From Aestuariibacter sp. GS-14 (GTDB lineage Bacteria > Pseudomonadota > Gammaproteobacteria > Enterobacterales > Alteromonadaceae), in assembly GCF_006494365.1 (NCBI RefSeq), contig NZ_VHIP01000006.1:186001-250000 (forward strand): 64,000 bases of DNA, read 5' to 3'. Numbering within the stretch: the first letter of the stretch is position 1; each line of letters opens with the position of its first letter. A program made the position numbers and the translations under genes. Shown here piece after piece: positions 58,105 through 64,000 of this stretch. Under the pieces are notes generated by a model, which was not told where the DNA came from, made no database searches, and worked only from the letters and a program-made list of their open reading frames with translations.

Positions 58105-58938
58105 ATGAAAGCACTTTTAGTCTTGCTATTGGTATGTACCGGCGTTTTTGCTCAACAGCCCGAGCCCGTTGTTCAAACGCCCGTTCAATACTCGCTGGGG
58201 ATTGTACCTCAACAGTCTGCACAAAAGCTGGCTGGTATGTGGATCCCGGTTATCGACTATATCAACGAAAAAACCGGTTTTGCGATTTCATTTGCCACAG
58301 CAACCGATATTCCAACATTTGAAAACCGGGTTGCGCAGCAGGATTATGATTTAGTTTATATGAATCCGTATCACTATGTGGTGTTTAGTGAATCGGCGAA
58401 TTACTTGCCGTTAGCCAGAGATGCCCACAAGCGGATTAGCGGAATTATTGTGGTAAAAAAGGACAGTCCTTACACCACACTGGAACAACTCTATGGCAAA
58501 ACACTGGCTTTCCCGGCTCCTGCCGCTTTCGCAGCCAGTATTATTCCCCGCGGCCAATTGGCAAAAGAAAACATCAGTATTAATGCGCAGTATGTAAATT
58601 CTCACGACTCCGTCTATCTTAATGTTATCAACGGACTGTTTCCGGCCGGTGGAGGCATTATTCGTACCTTTGAACATTTACCCCAAGTACAGAACGAGCA
58701 ATTGCGGATTCTTTGGAAAAGTAAGGATTATACGCCCCATGCACTGGCTGTTCACAGCCGGGTTCCTGAGGCTCACCGACGTCTCATACTCGACGCACTG
58801 CTATCGTTAAGTGAGAGTGAAGACAACGCTCACCTCCTGCAAGGTATTAATTTTACCGGTTTTATTGAAGCCCTGGACAGTGATTGGGATGATGTCAGAG
58901 AGTTGGGTATTTTGTCGCTTTCACGGCCTTATTACTAG
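58105..58938 (+). CDS. PhnD-like periplasmic phosphate/phosphonate-type binding protein
   Basis: The product has 277 residues from the ATG at 58105, which has GAGGG eight bases upstream; a TTG earlier in frame is less likely. A signal peptide (MKALLVLLLVCTGVFA) is followed by a substrate-binding domain with VQYSLGIVPQQSAQKLAGMW, YDLVYMNPYHYVVF and SKDYTPHALAVHS, the usual order in PhnD-type proteins. No permease or ATPase is adjacent. Its position just before a kinase suggests that it supplies a ligand signal. The ligand is not known. Confidence 0.86.
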   Translation: MKALLVLLLVCTGVFAQQPEPVVQTPVQYSLGIVPQQSAQKLAGMWIPVIDYINEKTGFAISFATATDIPTFENRVAQQDYDLVYMNPYHYVVFSESANYLPLARDAHKRISGIIVVKKDSPYTTLEQLYGKTLAFPAPAAFAASIIPRGQLAKENISINAQYVNSHDSVYLNVINGLFPAGGGIIRTFEHLPQVQNEQLRILWKSKDYTPHALAVHSRVPEAHRRLILDALLSLSESEDNAHLLQGINFTGFIEALDSDWDDVRELGILSLSRPYY

Positions 58939-58946
58939 GAACGGGT

Positions 58947-60623
58947 ATGCGTTTAACATTAAGAACCAAAACAATAACTGGTACAGCGATTATCGAAGCA
59001 ACCTTGCTGATTGTATTGATCGTAACCAGTTTGTCTTTTATTAACCGCTTAGCTGAAGACAACATAGTTAAACGCGCGTCCACTACTATTAACTTATTTG
59101 CGTCAACCACCAAAGACGCGTTACTCACCCTCGATTTAGCTGCACTCGAAGCGTCAGTGCAGGAACTGATGACAAATCCGGACATTGCCTATGTCCGTAT
59201 TATTGACAATCAACAGCGCATTCTGGCTCAGGCAACAAACTATTCGAATTTGCCGGCTGATTTTTATGCTGACACCACCCTGGCAGAGGTAACCGATGAG
59301 GTATTTGATTCAAGCCGCAGCATTGTAGTGTCGGGACATCATTACGGTGAAATCCAGCTTGGCATCGACATTGGCTACGTACAAACATCACTTATCAAAA
59401 TCCGCAATTGGATAGTATCGCTGGCGCTCATCGAACTGGGGCTTGTAGCGTTATTCAGTTATGGACTTGGCACCTATTTAACCTCCCAGTTGAATACACT
59501 GCGTCAAGGTGCCAAAAATATTGTTAGAGCGGTAAAAACAAAGGACTACCGCAATACTACCATTCCCGAAAAAGGGCAGGATGAACTTACCGAGCTGGTC
59601 AAAACCTTTAACATTCTGGTTATTAGCCTGGCGGATGAATGCCGCTCGCGGATGGAAGCGGAAAACGAACTCACACAACTCAATCAATCCCTGGAAGAAA
59701 AAGTCACGCAGAGAACCCAGGCGCTCAGTGAAAAAAATGCGCAGTTAGAGCGCTCAAACAAAGAACTTAAAGAAACTCAACAACAATTATTCCAGGCGGA
59801 AAAAATGGCGTCTGTAGGCCAGCTAGCGGCAGGTGTGGCCCATGAAATCAATAATCCAGTGGGCTTTGTTAGCAGTAACTTAAGCACATTGACTGATTAC
59901 CTGTCGATGTTCCAGATACTGATGACATTGGTGAAAAAGCTTGAGCCAGACACCAACGTTGACGAACAGAAAGCGCTTATCAACGAAATTCATCAATTTT
60001 ACGAGCAGCATGATTTTGACTTTATCAGTGAGGACATCACGCCATTGATAGAAGAATCGGTGGAAGGGCTCACGCGGGTAAGCGAAATTGTAAAAGGACT
60101 AAAAGTTTTTTCACGCATCGACTCCGACGAAAAACAGTGGTTCGACTTAAATCACTGTCTCAACACCACCCTGACAATGGTGAATAACAAACTAAAATAT
60201 ATTTGTAGGGTAGAGAAACAGTTTGCTGACCTGCCCCGGGTGTTCATTAATGTAGGAAAGCTTACCCAGGTATTCACGAATTTACTAATCAATGCAGGGC
60301 AAGCGATTGAATCAACGGGAAGACAAGGGGTTATAACTGTGCAAACCCGGTTACACAAAGACCAGGTGAGGATTGAAATAGCCGATACAGGTTGCGGTAT
60401 CTCTGAAGAAAATCAGGAAAAACTCTTCAACCCGTTTTTTACCACGAAACCCGAAGGTCAGGGCACCGGGCTAGGGTTGTCGATTACCTACGGCATTATA
60501 CAGGAACATGGCGGTACGATTAGCGTGACCAGCAAAGAAGGTGAAGGCAGTAAGTTCGTAATTACCTTGCCTACTGGTGATATTGACCAGGCGTTGCAAC
60601 CAGAAAATCAGGAAGTACAGTAG
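58947..60623 (+). CDS. Membrane histidine kinase with periplasmic domain, partner of the PhnD-like protein
   Basis: The product has 558 residues. TM1 (about 10-33) and TM2 (about 155-177) enclose a periplasmic region of about 120 residues. A HAMP-like segment (178-232), a coiled coil (about 240-285) and a catalytic core follow, with His299 (GVAHEINNPVGF), an N-box LINAGQAI, a G1 DTGCGIS and a G2 GTGLGLS. The PhnD-like gene ends nine bases before the start. The kinase probably phosphorylates the neighbouring receivers. The REC protein follows after 84 bases. Confidence 0.93.
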   Translation: MRLTLRTKTITGTAIIEATLLIVLIVTSLSFINRLAEDNIVKRASTTINLFASTTKDALLTLDLAALEASVQELMTNPDIAYVRIIDNQQRILAQATNYSNLPADFYADTTLAEVTDEVFDSSRSIVVSGHHYGEIQLGIDIGYVQTSLIKIRNWIVSLALIELGLVALFSYGLGTYLTSQLNTLRQGAKNIVRAVKTKDYRNTTIPEKGQDELTELVKTFNILVISLADECRSRMEAENELTQLNQSLEEKVTQRTQALSEKNAQLERSNKELKETQQQLFQAEKMASVGQLAAGVAHEINNPVGFVSSNLSTLTDYLSMFQILMTLVKKLEPDTNVDEQKALINEIHQFYEQHDFDFISEDITPLIEESVEGLTRVSEIVKGLKVFSRIDSDEKQWFDLNHCLNTTLTMVNNKLKYICRVEKQFADLPRVFINVGKLTQVFTNLLINAGQAIESTGRQGVITVQTRLHKDQVRIEIADTGCGISEENQEKLFNPFFTTKPEGQGTGLGLSITYGIIQEHGGTISVTSKEGEGSKFVITLPTGDIDQALQPENQEVQ

Positions 60624-60707
60624 TTGCTTCCTTTTCACTGATTAAACCTTAACTGCCCTGCAGGCAGGAGCCTTGCGCGGCAAACCAGGTTTAACAAGGA
60701 GTAAGAC

Positions 60708-62015
60708 ATGACAGATCCACAACACACAGAGCAAGTAAGATATCAGGTGCTTTGTGTTGACGATGAGCAAAACATCCTGCGTGCCATTAAGCGTGCACTT
60801 TTCTCATTGGATGTTGATCTCACACTGGCCGATAGTGGCGACAAAGCCCTGGCAATCATGCAGGAAAAAACCATTCACGTGGTGATATCAGATATGAAAA
60901 TGCCTGGTATGACTGGCGCAGAGTTGCTGGAACAGGTTGCAACACTATATCCAGACACTTTCCGTGTGGTACTTACCGGCTTTGCCGACATAGACGCCAC
61001 TATTAAAGCCGTTAATCAGGGCCGTATTCACCGTTATCTGCAAAAACCCTGGGACAATCAGGAACTCATAAATACCATTGAAGAGGGCCTGGAACGCATT
61101 CGCCTGAAAGATGAAAACACGCGCCTGCAAAAGCTTACCAAACTGCAAAATGCCAAACTGAAAGAAGTGAACAACTCACTTGAGCAGGTAGTGCAAAAAC
61201 GCACCAAGCAAATTAAAGCGGCCCTGCGCCGTATAGAGCAGCGCAACGCCGCGCTTGAGCAGGTTCTGTTTAACGTGATTTCCATCAACCCGGATATCGA
61301 CGGTAAATTCGCCATTGAAGTGAGCGAATTAGCCACTAAGCTAGCCACACTGCTGGAATGCCCCAAGGAAGAAATCAATGTTATTCGTTATGCTTGTTTG
61401 ATTGGCGAGTTTGGTTTGCTGGGGTTAAAACCTGAAGATTATCGTCCGGCATTTAACAAGCTCACTTATCAGCAACAAAAAAATTATCTGTCGCAAACTA
61501 AACTGGCCAAAACTATACTCGCGCCCGCAGAACATTTGCAGGAAGTAAGCGACATACTGGAGTATCAGTTTGAGTATTACAATGGTGCAGGTTTATATAA
61601 ATTAGTGGCGTCTCAAATTCCAATTGGCGCAAGGATCCTGGCTGTAGCCAGAGATTACTGGCGCATGGTGAGTGGCCGGGTTACCGGACAAACTATGACC
61701 CCCATTGAAGCCAAAATGGAATTAAAAAAACACCGCAATACTCGCTATGACGGAGCCGTACTGGATATCCTGCTGAACAACCGGGACATTGATAAACCCA
61801 GTTACATCGAAAACCGTTTAGGGACCAGCGAGCTGAGAGCAGGCATGGTTCTCAGCAAAAATCTCTACAACGAAAATCACATACTGCTGCTGCCTGAGGG
61901 CCACGTATTTACCGATGCTACCATCACGAAACTGGCTCAGTACGAACGTGAACACAACCGCTATTTCGACATTGCCATTGAACGAAATGGGTTAGAAGAC
62001 GCGACGATAGGGTAA
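60708..62015 (+). CDS. Response regulator with coiled coil and degenerate HD-GYP-like domain
   Basis: The product has 435 residues. The receiver has Asp62 (VVISDMKMPGM) and Lys113 in YLQKPWDNQE. A coiled coil (about 130-190) leads into a helical domain (about 195-345) with EYYNGAGLYKLVASQIPIGARILAVARDYWRM, which lines up with HD-GYP phosphodiesterases. The HD pair is missing (GEFG is seen where it would be) and the GYP is not present, so hydrolysis of cyclic-di-GMP is unlikely. The tail has a GMVLSKNLYNEN-type motif. It may act as a cyclic-di-GMP effector or a scaffold. Confidence 0.85.
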   Translation: MTDPQHTEQVRYQVLCVDDEQNILRAIKRALFSLDVDLTLADSGDKALAIMQEKTIHVVISDMKMPGMTGAELLEQVATLYPDTFRVVLTGFADIDATIKAVNQGRIHRYLQKPWDNQELINTIEEGLERIRLKDENTRLQKLTKLQNAKLKEVNNSLEQVVQKRTKQIKAALRRIEQRNAALEQVLFNVISINPDIDGKFAIEVSELATKLATLLECPKEEINVIRYACLIGEFGLLGLKPEDYRPAFNKLTYQQQKNYLSQTKLAKTILAPAEHLQEVSDILEYQFEYYNGAGLYKLVASQIPIGARILAVARDYWRMVSGRVTGQTMTPIEAKMELKKHRNTRYDGAVLDILLNNRDIDKPSYIENRLGTSELRAGMVLSKNLYNENHILLLPEGHVFTDATITKLAQYEREHNRYFDIAIERNGLEDATIG

Positions 62016-62116
62016 CTTTACCAACAAAGTAACCCTATACTTGCGCTAAACCGGTGTTTTGTATGCGTAATAAATGCAAGAATACACCTTAAATTAAACA
62101 CTCAGGTGAGTATTTC

Positions 62117-63466
62117 ATGCAACAGTTCGACTATATTTGTATTGGTGGAGGAAGCGGCGGCATTGCTTCTGCCAACAGAGCAGCCAAGCACGGTAAAAAA
62201 GTATTGCTGATTGAGAGCAAGGCTGTCGGCGGAACCTGCGTTAATGTGGGATGTGTTCCGAAAAAAGCCATGTGGTACGGCGCGCAGGTTGCTGAAGCAA
62301 TTCACAAATACGGCCCGGATTATGGTTTTGATGTAACCGTAAACAACTTTAGCTGGGAGACTTTGGTAGCCAGCCGCCAGGCCTACATCTCGCGAATTCA
62401 TGCATCCTACGACCGGGTGTTGGGTAACAACAAGGTGACCTTGTTGAACGGTTATGCCAAATTTGTAGACAACCACACCGTAGAAGTAAACGGCGAGCAT
62501 TACACTGCCCCACACATTACCATTGCAACCGGCGGCCGCCCGTTTACGCCCGACATTGAAGGGGCACAATACGGTATTGATTCCGATGGTTTCTTTGCAC
62601 TAACCACACAGCCCAAGTCCGTTGCCGTGGTAGGCGGTGGCTACATTGGTGTTGAGCTGGCCGGGGTATTAAATGCATTAGGCAGCGACACGCATTTGTT
62701 AATTCGCCAGCCTATGCCACTGCGCAATTTCGACCATACCATTCAGGAAACGCTTACAACCTTAATGGCTGAAGAAGGCGTAAATTTGCATCCAAAAACC
62801 GAGATAACCCGTGTTGAAAAGCAGTCTGACGGACAGCTAACCTTAACACTCAACACTGGCAATACGCTTAACGTTGATTGTTTGATTTGGGCTACCGGAC
62901 GACGTCCCAACACCGACAACATTGGCCTGGAAAATACCCAAATTGCCGTGCAGAGTAACGGCCTCATTACTGTAGACACCTATCAGAACACCTCCGTTGA
63001 GGGCGTGTACGCAGTGGGCGACATTACTGGCCAACCAGAACTTACGCCTGTTGCGGTTAAAGCGGGCCGACTCCTTAGCGAACGCCTGTTTAACCAACAA
63101 CACAATGCACATTTGGATTATTCTTTGGTGCCCACTGTGGTATTCAGTCATCCGCCCATCGGCACGGTTGGTCTCACTGAAGCTGAAGCCGAAGCCAAGT
63201 ACGGCAAAGACAATCTCACGGTATATCGCTCAAGTTTTGCAGCCATGTACACGGCGGTAACCCGTCATCGACAGCAAACCAGCATGAAGCTGATATGCGA
63301 AGGCAAATCGCAACGCGTGGTAGGGTTACACGGTATTGGTTACGCCATGGACGAAATCCTGCAAGGCTTCGCGGTTGCCATGAAAATGGGTGCAACTAAA
63401 GCCGATTTTGACGCCTGTATTGCTATTCACCCCACCAGCGGTGAAGAATTCGTTACTATGACTTAA
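62117..63466 (+). CDS. gor: Glutathione-disulfide reductase
   Basis: The product has 449 residues. The FAD motif [14 protein letters not shown] (about 10) is followed by the redox-active disulfide Cys41/Cys46 ([13 protein letters not shown]), an NADPH domain with [15 protein letters not shown] and the C-terminal catalytic His-Glu in HPTSGEEF. The NADPH domain keeps an Arg-containing loop ([12 protein letters not shown]). It regenerates glutathione in the cytoplasm. It is alone, with a perfect hairpin after its stop. Confidence 0.96.
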   Translation: MQQFDYICIGGGSGGIASANRAAKHGKKVLLIESKAVGGTCVNVGCVPKKAMWYGAQVAEAIHKYGPDYGFDVTVNNFSWETLVASRQAYISRIHASYDRVLGNNKVTLLNGYAKFVDNHTVEVNGEHYTAPHITIATGGRPFTPDIEGAQYGIDSDGFFALTTQPKSVAVVGGGYIGVELAGVLNALGSDTHLLIRQPMPLRNFDHTIQETLTTLMAEEGVNLHPKTEITRVEKQSDGQLTLTLNTGNTLNVDCLIWATGRRPNTDNIGLENTQIAVQSNGLITVDTYQNTSVEGVYAVGDITGQPELTPVAVKAGRLLSERLFNQQHNAHLDYSLVPTVVFSHPPIGTVGLTEAEAEAKYGKDNLTVYRSSFAAMYTAVTRHRQQTSMKLICEGKSQRVVGLHGIGYAMDEILQGFAVAMKMGATKADFDACIAIHPTSGEEFVTMT

Positions 63467-63795
63467 TACTCATAAGACTCAGGTGCTCACATGCCAAACC
63501 TGACATGTGAGCACCTGCCCGCACAGACTAACCGCCCGCGTTGCCCCACCGCCCCGCTGCTTATCGCCACACCAGGCTGAACAAAAAACAACCGCACACT
63601 TACTTCGATCTGTCAGCTTTTTTTACCATGCCAATCGCCAGCTGGTATGACAACATGCAAGCCATTGAAATAAAATAATAAAAATAATGGCATATTTCAT
63701 GCTAATTCATGTTCGTCATTTGACAAGTTAAAGCAAAAAATTAGGACGAAGTTTTAGTTGTTTTTGTTTTATATGGAATTTAACTTGGAGTTGTT
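63467..63795. other. Intergenic region: hairpin and AT-rich upstream region
   Basis: Apart from the hairpin at 63480-63517 this 329-base gap holds no gene. The last 140 bases are AT-rich with runs of A and T, and probably contain the promoter of the final gene. No specific regulator site was identified. Confidence 0.4.
63480..63517. terminator. Perfect 14-bp hairpin after gor
   Basis: The arms CAGGTGCTCACATG and CATGTGAGCACCTG pair exactly, with a ten-base loop. It begins 14 bases after the gor stop and is the likely transcript end, although no T run follows on the plus strand. It could also be a protein-binding site. Confidence 0.55.
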
Positions 63796-64000
63796 ATGAT
63801 TTTATCGAAATTAAAAAATTCTCTCTGCGCATTGGCACTTTCTGTTGCCGGCATGACCAGTGCACACGCTGGTTTGATCAATGTTAGCTACGTTGAAATT
63901 GAAAATAACATTGGCCAATACCTGCAGGTAGCCGAAGTTATTGCCTTAAATATGGACTTAAATGATGTTGCGCTGGGTACGGCTGGTGCAGTTGCATCTG
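63796..64000 (+). CDS. Secreted protein, N-terminal part (cut by window end)
   Basis: Only 68 residues are visible. The ATG at 63796 has a GGAG ribosome site five bases upstream. A signal peptide (MILSKLKNSLCALALSVAGMTSAHA) leads into GLINVSYVEIENNIGQYLQVAEV. The mature start is similar to secreted or PEP-CTERM-type proteins with discoidin-like domains, but the visible part is too short to decide. The stop is beyond the window. Confidence 0.7.
   Translation, partial: MILSKLKNSLCALALSVAGMTSAHAGLINVSYVEIENNIGQYLQVAEVIALNMDLNDVALGTAGAVAS

Noticed and set aside
1-64000. tRNA, rRNA, CRISPR arrays and prophage
   Set aside because: No cloverleaf-like tRNA sequence, rRNA segment, regularly spaced repeat-spacer array or phage structural gene was seen in the window. 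The only regular repeats are the blocks listed.

Overview
This window looks like chromosome from a marine or brackish gammaproteobacterium of the Alteromonadales, probably an Alteromonadaceae relative. That placement is an inference from gene content: ubiE-ubiJ-ubiB, ubiD-fre, rnr-rlmB, a MotX-like sodium-motor protein, BolA, RlmG, a chloride-type alpha-amylase of the kind known from Pseudoalteromonas, and many exported peptidases. Coding is dense, with about 60 genes on both strands. I see no rRNA, tRNA, CRISPR array, phage module or intact transposase.

Layout. 1-1531: the end of a sensor kinase and its OmpR-type regulator. 1.85-10.7 kb: housekeeping and transport genes (a methyltransferase, a SulP transporter, a Tat-exported class V aminotransferase, an AEC carrier, BolA, AlkB-like, RlmG, a cyclophilin). 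10.7-17.0 kb: a diguanylate cyclase, an SDR, the alpha-amylase, a structured MITE-like element, an orphan secreted protein and a TPR protein. 17.2-21.5 kb: rnr-rlmB with a GGCT-like and a GNAT gene downstream. 21.6-28.6 kb: an M16 peptidase lipoprotein, PhoD, a block of GC-rich tandem repeats, a MotX-like gene and a TIGR02647 gene. 28.7-33.4 kb: ubiD, fre, an M28 peptidase and a solute-binding-like protein. 33.4-37.2 kb: a HlyD/ATPase/permease export operon divergent from a TetR regulator, with a perfect 26-bp palindrome between them. 37.3-42.7 kb: a YCII/DGPF gene with an ECF42-type sigma factor, a MipA-like porin, and a LysR/azoreductase pair. 43.2-47.6 kb: glutaryl-CoA dehydrogenase, an Lrp regulator, cysM, a protein with a tandem heptapeptide repeat, and a cold-shock protein. 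47.8-55.4 kb: the ubiquinone genes ubiE-ubiJ-ubiB, a second M28 peptidase, a Tag-like glycosylase and oligopeptidase A. 55.7-62.0 kb: a signalling locus. 62.1-64.0 kb: glutathione reductase and the start of a secreted protein.

The most distinctive region is 55.7-62.0 kb. A REC-(degenerate GGDEF)-EAL protein is divergent from a four-gene run: an excisionase-like HTH fused to REC, a PhnD-like periplasmic binding protein, a histidine kinase with a periplasmic domain, and a REC protein with a degenerate HD-GYP-like domain. The arrangement suggests that a periplasmic ligand is sensed through the binding protein and kinase, with output through DNA binding and cyclic-di-GMP turnover. Ligand and targets are unknown.

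Other points of interest are the MITE-like element with nested hairpins at 14.75-15.03 kb and two solitary copies of its end, the palindromic TetR operator candidate, an M28 peptidase that lacks its first metal-binding histidine, and an in-frame 21-bp repeat directly after a signal peptide.
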